64,000 bases of DNA. It comes from Paenibacillus apiarius (GTDB lineage Bacteria > Bacillota > Bacilli > Paenibacillales > Paenibacillaceae). Positions 1 to 8,535 of the stretch are shown one piece after another. The translations under genes and the position numbers were made by a program. The notes under the pieces are model-generated. The model was not told the DNA's origin, searched no databases, and worked only from the letters and a program-made list of their open reading frames with translations. The stretch is from positions 3,339,001 to 3,403,000 of the forward strand of contig NZ_JAFFHZ010000001.1 in NCBI RefSeq assembly GCF_017052585.1, in the 5' to 3' direction. How positions within the stretch are numbered: the first letter of the stretch is position 1; every line of letters begins with the position of its first letter.

Positions 1-393
1 CTCCAATATTTTCACCAGGTGATGGATAATGACCTCTTTACGGAGGCGTGTAAACTTGTCATGCAGAACCGCTACGCTCTCTTTGATATCCTCCAGTGCA
101 GACCTCTCTATGGCGCTTAATCGCTGCGTCATCAACGTCATAAAAGTACGAAGCTTCTGTAAGGGATCGAGCTCGCTTGCGCTTAGTTCAGAAATATCAT
201 GTTTAATCTCTTGGAACATGTTTTCAATTACAATCTCAAGCAGGTCATATTTGGATGTATAATACCGATACAATGTGGCTTTGCTCATGCCAATGCCTTT
301 CACCAGATCATCGACAGAGACGGCTGAATAGCCATATTGGAAAAACAGAGATGTTGCATGCTTGAGGATCTTATCTTCTGTCTTTTTGCTCAT
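1..393 (-). CDS. TetR/AcrR family repressor (3' end outside window)
   Basis: The reading frame starts at ATG 393 and is open for 131 codons to the window edge, so the C-terminus is missing. Residues about 8-55 form a TetR-type N-terminal DNA-binding domain: the helix-turn-helix reads VSVDDLVKGIGMSKATLYRY, followed by the usual Tyr-Lys-DLL helix. The rest is helical ligand-binding domain. An AGGAAGGA ribosome site lies just upstream (about 401-408). It is the second gene of a two-gene minus-strand unit with the HXXEE membrane protein, 65 bp downstream of it. A palindromic operator sits in the promoter of that unit (1106-1143), so autorepression is the simplest model. The inducer cannot be read from the sequence. 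Family assignment is firm; the target is inferred from context. Confidence 0.88.
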   Translation of the reverse strand, partial: MSKKTEDKILKHATSLFFQYGYSAVSVDDLVKGIGMSKATLYRYYTSKYDLLEIVIENMFQEIKHDISELSASELDPLQKLRTFMTLMTQRLSAIERSALEDIKESVAVLHDKFTRLRKEVIIHHLVKILE

Positions 394-458
394 AATGCAT
401 TCCTTCCTGATGATGATAGAGGGGAATTGGCCGTAACCGGCACTTCGATAGCTTCATT

Positions 459-1082
459 CTAAACAAGTGCCCAAATTAATGCAATTGGCAGTAAGACGAC
501 GTAGGGGATGATAAGCTTTAGCGTAACGCTCCATGCGCCTGTCAGCCGTCTGAGGAACAGCGGCGCAAGAATCCAATACAACTGCGCGGTGTAGAGTCCC
601 GGAAAGTATTTCCCGAAGTAGATGCTCCATGTTGTATGGGCGATTGCATTGCCTAAAGCGCCGTATGCAATGAAGAAGAGCGCCGGAATGAGAAGGAAAG
701 GCAGACGTTTAACAAAGGCTAGTATTGCGGTGACCGTAAACAAGGAATAGGAGATCATATTGAGCAGTAAAAAGAAAGGAACGGAGTAGGCCTCTCCCCC
801 ATAAATAGCAGGAAATTGACTGGAGAAGCCAGTTATAAATTCTTCGGAAAAATGAATAAACTGCCATGACAGTATTCCGAAGTAAAGCGGGAGAATGCTC
901 AGCGGTTCGCTTAAAGACCAGCCTCTTCGATATAAGGTTAGAAATATAGCAAATGCAAAAAGAACCCCGATAACAAACGTCACAATCAATTCATAACCCG
1001 AGCTCAGATAGGTAAATAAACAAACCAGAAACAAAGAAAGGAAGGAACCGATCATACAATCTTTTTTTGTAATGTTGCTCAT
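459..1082 (-). CDS. HXXEE domain membrane protein
   Basis: A 207-residue, very hydrophobic protein with about five to six membrane segments. Residues around 76-84 read FIHFSEEFI, which fits the His-x-x-Glu-Glu signature that names the HXXEE family. A second conserved-looking His follows in NAIAHTTW. The biochemical activity of the family is unknown; the polar residues inside membrane helices suggest a membrane-bound metal site or enzyme, which is inference. Start ATG 1082 is preceded by a GGAGG site about 7 bases away. It is the first gene of the unit with the TetR repressor and is probably its main target. Confidence 0.78.
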   Translation of the reverse strand: MSNITKKDCMIGSFLSLFLVCLFTYLSSGYELIVTFVIGVLFAFAIFLTLYRRGWSLSEPLSILPLYFGILSWQFIHFSEEFITGFSSQFPAIYGGEAYSVPFFLLLNMISYSLFTVTAILAFVKRLPFLLIPALFFIAYGALGNAIAHTTWSIYFGKYFPGLYTAQLYWILAPLFLRRLTGAWSVTLKLIIPYVVLLPIALIWALV

Positions 1083-1105
1083 GTTACAACCTCCATTCCG
1101 TAATA

Positions 1106-1171
1106 ATGAAACTTATGATACTTAAATAGTTTCATAGTATCATTATATCGTTGGATTCAAACGTATGTCAA
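1106..1171 (-). promoter_or_regulatory. Promoter with palindromic TetR-type operator
   Basis: On the minus strand a consensus -35 TTGACA (1166-1171) and a perfect -10 TATAAT (1142-1147) are separated by 18 bp. Overlapping the -10 and start-site region are four related octamers: ATGAAACT (1106-1113), ATGATACT (1115-1122), AGTTTCAT (1128-1135) and AGTATCAT (1136-1143). The middle pair makes a 19-bp near-palindrome TGATACTTAAATAGTTTCA (1116-1134), the size and shape of TetR-family operators. Binding there would block transcription of the HXXEE-TetR unit. The sequence elements are seen directly; the repressor assignment is inference. Confidence 0.75.
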
Positions 1172-1195
1172 GAATAACCAGATCCAGCGCTATGG

Positions 1196-1221
1196 AGCGG
1201 GCAATGCCCCGCTTCTTTTTT
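1196..1221 (+). terminator. Short GC hairpin plus T-run
   Basis: AGCGGG (1196-1201) pairs with CCCGCT (1208-1213), followed by T6 at 1216-1221, a Rho-independent terminator shape read on the plus strand. No plus-strand gene lies upstream in the window. It either insulates the helicase from read-through or acts as a leader attenuator if the helicase promoter lies further upstream. Confidence 0.5.
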
Positions 1222-1338
1222 GCACTCATTTATGTTATCTTAATATGTTAGGATATAAGGGGACAGTTTGTGGAGATGCTAGAAGAGATGCTAAAAGTAC
1301 GGGATTGCGATAAAATACATGTACAATGAAGGAGACCA

Positions 1339-2613
1339 ATGACATTTAAAGAATTGAATATTATACCCGCGATTTTAAAAGCTTTAAGTAAAGAGAACTA
1401 TACGACGCCGACACCCATACAGGAACAGGCGATTCCAGCTGTGTTAGCCGGCAGAGATTTGCTTGGCTGCGCTCAAACGGGAACAGGGAAGACGGCCGCG
1501 TTTGCCGTACCGATAGTCCAGCTATTAAGCGAACAGCAAAGGCAAGGCAGACCCCATTCAGAACGCCGCATTCGCTCATTGATTTTAACACCGACAAGAG
1601 AACTTGCGCTTCAGATTTCTGATAACATGCAAGCGTTCAGTCAATACACCGATTTGCATTGCACGGCTATCGTTGGTGGCGTCTCCCAAAAAGCACAGGA
1701 ACGGTCGCTAAATCAAGGTGCGGATATTCTGATTGCAACGCCGGGCAGACTCATCGACTTAATGAATCAGAAGCGTATCGATTTGCAATATGTCAAAATA
1801 TTAGTACTGGATGAAGCCGACACCATGCTGGATATGGGATTTATCCATGATGTGAAGAAAATCATCACAAAAATGCCCAGGAAGAGACAAACTCTTTTCT
1901 TCTCGGCTACCATGCCGCCGGAAATATCCAAAATGGTAAAATCGCTGCTGGTTAATCCAGTGAAAGTAGAAATCACGCCGGTCTCTTCTACTGTGGATAG
2001 AATAAAGCAATCTGTTTATTTGGTAGATAAGGAAAACAAGCAAAAGCAATTGAATCACCTTTTAAAGGATAAGTCCATTGTTTCGGCACTCGTGTTTACC
2101 CGTACAAAGCATGGCGCTGACCGTGTTGTGCGTGAACTGGCTAAAGTGAAAATTTCTGCTCAGGCCATCCACGGCAACAAATCTCAAAATGCCCGCCAGA
2201 TTGCATTGAGCAATTTTAAGAGTGGCGTAACGCGAGTGCTGGTAGCGACGGATATCGCAGCGAGAGGAATTGATATTGAGGAGCTTTCTCATGTGATCAA
2301 TTTCAATCTCCCTAATATTCCAGAAACCTACGTTCATCGAATTGGCCGTACCGGTAGAGCAGGAATGAGCGGGATTGCGATCTCCTTCTGTGAAATTGAA
2401 GAAATTCAGTATCTCAAGGATATTGAGAAATTGATCGGAAAGGTCATTCCTGAAGTGAAAGACCATCCCTATCCGATGCTGCGTACAACTCAGCCATTAA
2501 AGACGGAGGGCTCAGCGAGATCAGCGATCTTAAAACCAGCCAAATCCAAGGCAAACCCTATGCATAAGCCCAAGTCCAAGTGGTTCAAAAAGGGAAGTAA
2601 AACAAGTAACTAA
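1339..2613 (+). CDS. DEAD-box RNA helicase, RhlE-like
   Basis: ATP-dependent RNA unwinding enzyme of 424 residues acting in the cytoplasm, typically in ribosome assembly, RNA turnover or cold adaptation. All superfamily 2 motifs are present in order: Q motif (FKELN...TPTPIQ), motif I AQTGTGKT, Ia PTRELALQ, Ib TPGR, II VLDEAD, III SAT, V ARGIDI and VI HRIGRTGRAG. The C-terminal tail after about residue 375 is basic, rich in Lys, Pro and Ser, and probably binds RNA; there is no DbpA-type RNA-recognition domain. The domain order and start (MTFKELN...) resemble RhlE and CshC-type helicases. Start ATG 1339 has GGAGA just upstream. Function is firm; the paralogue within the family is not resolved. 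Confidence 0.93.
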   Translation: MTFKELNIIPAILKALSKENYTTPTPIQEQAIPAVLAGRDLLGCAQTGTGKTAAFAVPIVQLLSEQQRQGRPHSERRIRSLILTPTRELALQISDNMQAFSQYTDLHCTAIVGGVSQKAQERSLNQGADILIATPGRLIDLMNQKRIDLQYVKILVLDEADTMLDMGFIHDVKKIITKMPRKRQTLFFSATMPPEISKMVKSLLVNPVKVEITPVSSTVDRIKQSVYLVDKENKQKQLNHLLKDKSIVSALVFTRTKHGADRVVRELAKVKISAQAIHGNKSQNARQIALSNFKSGVTRVLVATDIAARGIDIEELSHVINFNLPNIPETYVHRIGRTGRAGMSGIAISFCEIEEIQYLKDIEKLIGKVIPEVKDHPYPMLRTTQPLKTEGSARSAILKPAKSKANPMHKPKSKWFKKGSKTSN

Positions 2614-2676
2614 CATTGTTGGAAATCATAAAATAAATCTAGGGGTGGTACTCTGAGAAAGCCAAAGAAAAAACCA

Positions 2677-2964
2677 ATGTCATTTGACGAACTGCTGAAG
2701 GAATTGCAAGGCCAGGGAACGAGTGAAGAAGATGCGAGCCATGTTTCATTAGACGAGTTGTTTAATGAATCATTCATGGTCAAGCATTCCAGCTTTAAAA
2801 GTTTTGGGGAGTTTGTAGAGAAAGGCAACTTTCAAGTAAAGACGCAAGAAGATATCAATAACATTCCTGACGAGCTTTTTGATCGGCATGTTGCAAGAGA
2901 GACGGGGTTTGCTGATTGGAAGTCCATGCTGGATACAGCAACTATGGAGTATGACAGTAAATAA
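2677..2964 (+). CDS. Small acidic protein of unknown function
   Basis: A 95-residue, acidic, soluble protein that I do not recognise. It has the feel of a small adaptor: the N-terminus MSFDELLKELQGQG and the segment VSLDELFNESFM repeat a (S-x-DEL) helix pattern. It lies 63 bp after the helicase stop and is probably cotranscribed. ATG 2677 has no Shine-Dalgarno sequence. An in-frame CTG at 2653 is preceded by AGGGGTGG (2641-2648) and would add the basic octapeptide LRKPKKKP (initiating as Met). The true start may therefore be the non-canonical CTG. Confidence 0.6.
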   Translation: MSFDELLKELQGQGTSEEDASHVSLDELFNESFMVKHSSFKSFGEFVEKGNFQVKTQEDINNIPDELFDRHVARETGFADWKSMLDTATMEYDSK

Positions 2965-3025
2965 TGAATATAAGAAAGAAGCTGAGTTAAGGATGCCGAT
3001 TTAGGCTTGACCTTAGCTTAGCTAT

Positions 3026-3218
3026 AATCAGGTGTTTGCTTTACGGCACATGTGGAGCGCGCTGTGCGTTGTTGGTAGAGCAGAACAGAGCATTTACCTG
3101 ATTGTATCTCCTTAAATGTTCCACTCGTACATTGACTATAGTCAACATCTTTAGTAAGATTAAGTCAACAGTTCCCACCACGCCTCTTAACAATGCGTAC
3201 CAAGGTGGGCCTTTTTAT
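3026..3218 (+). ncRNA. Candidate structured RNA upstream of abiF-like gene
   Basis: This 190-base stretch has no plausible gene but contains ordered structure. AATCAGGT (3026-3033) pairs perfectly with ACCTGATT (3096-3103), enclosing a GCACA/TGTGC hairpin (3046-3067). A perfect 14-bp palindrome, TTGACTATAGTCAA, lies at 3132-3145; its TTGACT could also be a -35 element, with TAAGAT (3155-3160) 17 bp further as -10. It ends in a terminator-like hairpin: CCCACC-ACGC (3174-3183), loop, GCGT (3195-3198), GGTGGG (3204-3209), then CCTTTTTATTT. Non-coding RNAs are known just upstream of abiF genes (the AbiF RNA motif in Rfam). Position and terminator fit; identity to that model is not tested. Confidence 0.5.
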
Positions 3219-4096
3219 TTGTGGAGAACATGTTCCTGCTCAGTCTGTCAAGCCCCCGGCAACATATGAACAACAATTAAATATTCTCAAAAGCCGTGGA
3301 CTCAATGTTAATAATGAGGATATGGCCGTTCGTGCTTTGCAACGAATCAATTATTACCGGTTAAGCGCATACGGATTAAGTCTCAAGCATGATGATAAAT
3401 ATCATATCGACACAACTTTCGAACAGCTACTCGCTTTATACGAGTTTGATCGTCGATTTCGCTACATCATTATGGAAGTGGTTGAGCAAGTGGAAATTTC
3501 TTTCCGTACTCATATTTCATACTACATCGCTCATACATACGGCGCTTTGGGACATTTAGAACAGGAACATTTTAGAAATCATGAAGCGTTTCTGATTGAA
3601 CTCGAAAAAGATAAAGCGTTCTCAGGAGATATTCATAAAACATCATATTGAGAAGTATGAAGGGAAAATACCCGTCTGGGTAGCTATTGAAGTTCTTTCG
3701 TTCGGAGCGCTCTCTAAACTTTTTTCCAATATGAAACATGATGATCAGAATCCCATTGCGAAAAGTAATTATCGTCGAGCCCCTGCTATTTACCTCGAAA
3801 GCTGGCTTAAGTGTTTGTCCTATATTCGCAATATATGTGCTCATTACGGTCGATTGTATAACCGACCACTTACAAGCAAACCGAGACTCGATCGGAAATC
3901 AAAACAGCTGGGAATTGAACAAGGAAAAATTTTTGCACACTTATACGTATTAAAGGAACTCATTCCTGATCGAAATAAGTGGAGAGATTTCGTAACTCGC
4001 TTAGAAGCATTGCTCACTGAGTACAAAGACGAGGTTGAATTAGAACGAATCGGATTCCCTGAGGACTGGGAATCCATCCTGATGATGAGGGGATAA
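3193..4096 (+). pseudogene. Frameshifted AbiF/AbiD-type (Abi_2) HEPN RNase toxin
   Basis: Two overlapping frames together make one Abi_2-family protein of about 290 residues. The first (to 3651) carries the N-terminal half: PATYEQQLNILKSRGL, then RINYYRLSAYGLSL and YEFDRRFRYIIMEVVEQVEISFRT. The second (about 3608 to 4096) carries IFIKHHIEKYEGKIPVWVAIEVLSFG and the HEPN RNase motif R-N-I-C-A-H (codons 3827-3844). The break lies near an A5 run at 3605-3609, consistent with a one-base loss. ATG 3193 falls inside the loop of the upstream hairpin and is an unlikely start. A good ATG at 3230 is out of frame, so a second lesion near the C5 run of the leader is possible. These proteins act in abortive infection by cutting RNA. 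The copy looks inactive unless frameshifting rescues it. Confidence 0.8.
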
Positions 4097-4412
4097 TCTT
4101 GGAATGGTTGCGACAATTACTCATGTCATTATCAATCCAAATCCGTCAAACCATTGACCATAATGAACCAACAACCCATCCCAACCATCCAGTCTAAAGT
4201 GCTTACCTCATCCTACAACAAATACAATGAGTCGTATGATTCTCAAGTTGGAAGAAGCTCCTACTGAAGTATTTATAAATCGTTCGGCATGACTTCGTTC
4301 TTTCTGATTATGGAATGAATACTTGTGAACTGGAGCCCGCAGGGGCACTCTCTTCTCTTTTTACAGTGTCCATCCTGCGGGTTATGTTCTTACTCATAGT
4401 TCAGGCCGTTTT
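4097..4412. other. Intergenic region with one long hairpin
   Basis: No gene seen. CCCGCAGG (4336-4343) pairs perfectly with CCTGCGGG (4374-4381), and inside it CACT/AGTG extends the stem. It lies 32 bp beyond the stop of the minus-strand antiporter and is a plausible 3'-end hairpin for that transcript, though no clear T-run follows on either strand. Confidence 0.5.
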
Positions 4413-5780
4413 TTATGATTCCGCAGCTGCCTGTTTTTTGTTGCGTTCGAGCTCTTTTGCTCCCAAATGGGTCAGTATGCAGAAAATAACGCAGCAGACA
4501 ACAGCAGTCAATAATACATAAAAACCGCCATTCCAGCCCACCTTGTCAACCATTACGCCAAAGAGGGTAGTACCTAAAGACGCACCCAGAATGTAGCTCA
4601 TGAAGCCGCGCAAGCCAACTGCAGACCCTACGGCGAATGGCGGCACAACCTCCAAAGTCTGCACGGAAGCCAAAAATTGCGGGACGTAAATCAAACAACC
4701 GATAATGGCGGCAAAGATCGTAGTTCCAAGCAAAGTGCCGCTCTGCCAGTAGCCGATGATGCAGAAGAAAATCAACACCATGGCAATGATAGCCGGCGGC
4801 ATGCGGTATCCTTTGAAAAACCTGTCCGACAGGTATCCGACCAAGAGCGTAGAAGGAATGGCGGCCCATTCGAAAAATAAAAAGGCAACGCTCATTTCGG
4901 CTTTGGTGAAATGTTTCACGTGCAACAGATAGATGGGCAGCCAGCTTATGATGCCAAAACGAACCATGTATACGAACACGTCTACGAAGGATACAAACCA
5001 TGCATTTTTGTTGAACAACACATAATTTTTGAAGATTTGCCAGGCCGACATATCTTCTGGCGGTGTGGAATCCGCCTTTTGCTTCATAACCGGCTCCGAT
5101 TCGTCCTTGACGATTTCGTTCAACGGCGGCAAGCCTTCGTTTACCGGGGAGCCTTTGGTCAGGGCTAATACGACTATGGCGAACACGATAGCGACCGCTG
5201 CCGGCACTTGGTAGCTAGCCGCTTGCCAGTGCTCGGAGCCAAGCATGGCAAAGCCGACGCCAACGATAGGCGCTACGATTCCGCCGCCCACATTATGCGA
5301 GATGTTCCAGATGGCGCCGACAACGCCTCTCTGCTTGCGCGGGAACCAGTTCGCGATGGTTATAAAGCTAGGCCCGACTCCCATTCCTTGAAAAATTCCG
5401 TTCAGAACGACGAGCGCGGCGAATATCCAGAATGCCGTCGTGAATCCCATCATAATATTGACCAGCCCGCACATGAGCAAGCCAAGCGCCATATACCTTT
5501 TCGGATCGGCTTTATCCGCCAGACTGCTCATGAGGCCCTTGCTGACTCCGTAAGCAATGAGCAGACAACTGCTCAATAGCCCGACTTCCGTGGCGCTAAG
5601 GTGGAGCTGCTCCTTCAGATAAGGAGTGGATAATGCAAAATTATTGCGGACAATATAATAGGCCATATAACCGAAAAACACACCTAATAAAGACTGCAGC
5701 CGGAAGAGCTTATAAGTTTTTTGAACATGTTCCGGCGCTATTTTTTTAGCAGCGGTTTTAGGCTTTAAAAATGAAATCAT
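4413..5780 (-). CDS. uhpT: Organophosphate:phosphate antiporter (UhpT/GlpT type)
   Basis: Major facilitator superfamily carrier of 455 residues with 12 predicted membrane helices. It exchanges cytoplasmic phosphate for an external phosphorylated compound such as glucose-6-phosphate or glycerol-3-phosphate. The N-terminus (LLGVFFGYMAYYIVRNNFAL) and WFPRKQRGVVGAIWNISHNVGG match the signature of this subfamily, including the substrate-binding Arg after the first helix. A hydrophilic loop (about residues 213-245) separates the two halves. It is divergent from a three-gene sensor module (6158-9172) that resembles the hexose-phosphate sensing HptA-HptS-HptR of staphylococci, so induction by external hexose phosphate is likely. 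Whether hexose phosphate or glycerol phosphate is preferred cannot be decided from the sequence. Confidence 0.85.
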   Translation of the reverse strand: MISFLKPKTAAKKIAPEHVQKTYKLFRLQSLLGVFFGYMAYYIVRNNFALSTPYLKEQLHLSATEVGLLSSCLLIAYGVSKGLMSSLADKADPKRYMALGLLMCGLVNIMMGFTTAFWIFAALVVLNGIFQGMGVGPSFITIANWFPRKQRGVVGAIWNISHNVGGGIVAPIVGVGFAMLGSEHWQAASYQVPAAVAIVFAIVVLALTKGSPVNEGLPPLNEIVKDESEPVMKQKADSTPPEDMSAWQIFKNYVLFNKNAWFVSFVDVFVYMVRFGIISWLPIYLLHVKHFTKAEMSVAFLFFEWAAIPSTLLVGYLSDRFFKGYRMPPAIIAMVLIFFCIIGYWQSGTLLGTTIFAAIIGCLIYVPQFLASVQTLEVVPPFAVGSAVGLRGFMSYILGASLGTTLFGVMVDKVGWNGGFYVLLTAVVCCVIFCILTHLGAKELERNKKQAAAES

Positions 5781-6157
5781 ACCATCATCCCCGATTCTTA
5801 GCTGTTAATGAACAAGACATCATACGCTTCATGATAGTGCTTTCAAAAGTTTCCTAGTGTCATCATGACCTCCCCGTTTTTTGATGATCATGTTCCTCGC
5901 TTTTTTATTATGGTGCCAGTTCAACCTGCAAAACTATCAGCAAAGTTCTGATTTTTTGTAGGATAAAAAGGAGGTGCTGTCAGAAAAAATCCTATAGAAG
6001 ATGTAAAGATGATGAGCAATATCGTGAAAATGCTGGAAATGGCTTAGTTTATAGAGGATGCATCCAGTTTCATGCTATACTTGGGGATGCGAAATGCGAC
6101 CCAGAGCGCAGATGCCTTCTGGGGGAATCTCATCTCTTGCGAAGAATGGAGTCAATC
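5781..6157. promoter_or_regulatory. Divergent control region, antiporter and sensor operon
   Basis: Between the divergent antiporter and sensor genes. On the plus strand TGC-TATACT (6073-6081) is an extended -10 for the sensor operon, with no matching -35. An activator-dependent minus-strand promoter for the antiporter is expected, but no clear hexamer pair was seen. No credible gene lies here; a GGAGGTG site at about 5970-5976 leads only to a few codons. Confidence 0.45.
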
Positions 6158-7078
6158 ATGCTCAGGCTGCCGAGGTTACTGCTTATTATTTTGCTTGCCG
6201 TACTTGTGTCAGGATGTTCCAACAGTCGTTCGAATTATCACATTGTTTTTTCCGAGCCGGACGACGCGCCTGTCGATTCTCAAGATGGAACACCATCCCC
6301 GGTGCGTGTGGCCATTTCAAGTGTGCTGCCACCGAGCGAGACGATTAAGCACTACAGAACAATTGCCGATTATGTGGGGGAGAAGCTTAACAGACCTGCT
6401 ATTCTCATTCAGCGCAAGAGCTACAACGAGATAAGCATGTTAATGATGAATGGCGGCGCTGACATCGCTTTGCTGTCGTCAGGCGCGTATCTAACCTACA
6501 AGCAAATGGAGGGGCTTGAAGCGATTGCGATGCAGGAGCGAATGGGAGTGCCGTATTATTATGGTTATCTGGTCGTAAATCGTGACAGCAACTGTACCGA
6601 TATTAACGATTTAAAAGGAAAAAGCATCGCGATTACCGACCCGTTCAGTTATTCCAGCTATATTTTTGTGAGCGAAAGGCTGGCTGAATTCGGTGAAACG
6701 CCGGAGCATTTCTTTGGCCGCTATGTGTACACGTACAATCATGAAAGCTCGCTCAAAGCCGTTATTGACAGGGTTGTTGACGCCGCAGCCGTGAATAGCC
6801 TGGTCTACGAACAAGCCAAGCTGAAAAATCCTGAATTAGCGGACACCTTGCAAATTATCGCCAAATCAGAACCGGCAGGCACCGGTCCGGTGGTAATCAG
6901 CAGCAGCTTGCCGGATCAAGACAAGAACATCATTAAGGAGTTATTTTTGTCCATGCACGAGCAAACAGCCATACAACCAGCGCTGCAGGGTTTGTTTATT
7001 GACCGGTTTGTTCCTTTTGACCCGCAATTCTATGATACCGCTTACAGTAAAAGGTTCTATAAACGAGGCCGCCTATGA
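6158..7078 (+). CDS. PhnD/HptA-like substrate-binding sensor lipoprotein
   Basis: An extracytoplasmic binding lipoprotein. The signal peptide is MLRLPRLLLIILLAVLVSGC with a lipobox Cys at residue 20. The body is a type-2 periplasmic-binding fold of the phosphonate/phosphate PhnD type: PVRVAISSVLPPSE, then NGGADIALLSSGAYL, DLKGKSIAITDPFSYSSY and VDAAAVNSLVYEQ. There is no permease or ATPase next to it. It instead runs into a histidine kinase with an ATGA overlap, the architecture of HptA, which senses external hexose phosphate and signals through its kinase. I chose ATG 6158 because of GGAG six bases upstream; ATG 6146 and TTG 6137 are in-frame alternatives. Confidence 0.82.
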   Translation: MLRLPRLLLIILLAVLVSGCSNSRSNYHIVFSEPDDAPVDSQDGTPSPVRVAISSVLPPSETIKHYRTIADYVGEKLNRPAILIQRKSYNEISMLMMNGGADIALLSSGAYLTYKQMEGLEAIAMQERMGVPYYYGYLVVNRDSNCTDINDLKGKSIAITDPFSYSSYIFVSERLAEFGETPEHFFGRYVYTYNHESSLKAVIDRVVDAAAVNSLVYEQAKLKNPELADTLQIIAKSEPAGTGPVVISSSLPDQDKNIIKELFLSMHEQTAIQPALQGLFIDRFVPFDPQFYDTAYSKRFYKRGRL

Positions 7079-8535
7079 GATGGATGCGCAAGCTTCGGAT
7101 CAATCAGAAAATATTTGGGACGATCTTCGTGGCGCTGCTCTTTCTGGCCTCTGTCTTAGGGTGGATCATTTGGGATTCGCTTACGAACATGATGGCTGAA
7201 GAGCTTAAAAAACGCGGCGCCAATATTGCGAATAATATCGCGGCCTTGTGCTCTGACTATATTCTTACGGATGATCAATTTTCGATTCATCTGCTCATCT
7301 CCCAGGCACAAAAGGCGAATGAGGACGTTCGCTATATCCTGATAATCAATAGCAATAACGGGCTTGTGGGGGATACGTTCTCCGGCAATCTGCCGAAGGG
7401 GATATTAAGCGCGCATACTCCCGATGGTCTGGATGGCCAGCAAGTTGCGGCACTAACTTCAGATGAAGGGACTATCCACGATATCCTTGTCCCCATCGAG
7501 GGGGGAGATGTAGGGTTCGTTCGCGTTGGCATGGCTGAAACAGCCGCTCAAACCTATATTTTCAGTAAAATTGGCGATTTGATTTTTGCAACATTATTGG
7601 TTTGCATAGGCACAGCCGGAATTACTTATTACGTTACCCGCTTTATCACGAAACCGATCAATAACTTGGTTGCTGTTGCAACAGGCATATCAGCCGGGAA
7701 GTTGTCCTTGCGGGCCAAAGTCGCGAGTAACGATGAAGTGGGAAAGCTGGCGCAGGCTTTTAATGAAATGGCTGACAGCTTGATTAGCTCCAACACCGAA
7801 GTCGAAATGCTGTTGAAGGAGCTGCAAGATAAAGAGCGGCTTCGCGACACGCTCATCTTGAAGCTATTAGCCGCTCAGGAAGATGAGCGAAAAAGAATCT
7901 CCCGCGAGCTTCATGATGAAACAAGCCAAGCCCTTACTTCGCTAATGGTTACGATGCGTGTGTTGGCTAATGAAGCGAAAGATGCCGAACAGCAGGAACT
8001 GCTTCATGCCAGCCGGGAGATCGCAGCGAGTATTTTGCGGGAAATTAGAGATTTAGCGGTAGAATTAAGACCGCCTATTTTAGATGATATGGGATTAATT
8101 CCGGCCATCAAGAAATATGTGCAAAAATTTGAAGAGAAGCACGATATTGCAGTCAATCTATTCGCCCCCGAAGATGATATCGATATTGATAGTCATACTG
8201 CCGTAGCCTTGTACCGGATTCTTCAAGAAAGCCTGACGAATGTAGTCAAGCATACGGCAGCGACCCAGATTGAGATTACGATGGGAATCGCAGATCATGG
8301 TATACAACTGACTATCCATGATAACGGTCACGGTATCCGGCCGGAAGATTTTGAAAGGGCTCGTCAGCAAAATCGGATCGGAATATACGGCATGAAGGAG
8401 AGAGCCGAGCTGCTTGGCGGTTCTTTCGGTGTCACAACTACGAGTGTCGGCGGGACCGAGCTTCGAGTGTCTATCCCGCTAAAACTGGAAAAAGGGTGCA
8501 GTGATGGAACAGACAATAACAATCATGCTAGTTGA
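7075..8535 (+). CDS. Sensor histidine kinase (HisKA_3, HAMP)
   Basis: Membrane kinase of 486 residues. A transmembrane helix at about 14-36 is followed by an extracellular sensor domain (about 37-160), a second helix (about 163-185), a HAMP linker (TRFITKPINNLVAVATG...), a coiled coil and a NarL-partner type kinase core. The phospho-acceptor is His280 in KRISRELHDETSQ. The ATPase domain shows the N box (LYRILQESLTNVVKH) and G boxes (DNGHGI, GIYGMKERA). It overlaps the binding lipoprotein by four bases (ATGA), so both are translated together and probably form one sensor complex. It also overlaps the response regulator gene. Likely input is the ligand state of the lipoprotein; likely output is expression of the divergent antiporter. 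Confidence 0.9.
   Translation: MRWMRKLRINQKIFGTIFVALLFLASVLGWIIWDSLTNMMAEELKKRGANIANNIAALCSDYILTDDQFSIHLLISQAQKANEDVRYILIINSNNGLVGDTFSGNLPKGILSAHTPDGLDGQQVAALTSDEGTIHDILVPIEGGDVGFVRVGMAETAAQTYIFSKIGDLIFATLLVCIGTAGITYYVTRFITKPINNLVAVATGISAGKLSLRAKVASNDEVGKLAQAFNEMADSLISSNTEVEMLLKELQDKERLRDTLILKLLAAQEDERKRISRELHDETSQALTSLMVTMRVLANEAKDAEQQELLHASREIAASILREIRDLAVELRPPILDDMGLIPAIKKYVQKFEEKHDIAVNLFAPEDDIDIDSHTAVALYRILQESLTNVVKHTAATQIEITMGIADHGIQLTIHDNGHGIRPEDFERARQQNRIGIYGMKERAELLGGSFGVTTTSVGGTELRVSIPLKLEKGCSDGTDNNNHAS

Noticed and set aside
3171-3216. T-box riboswitch (AAGGTGGG near a terminator)
   Set aside because: The T-box core and specifier stem are missing, and the downstream gene is not an amino acid gene; a terminator hairpin of an upstream RNA fits better.
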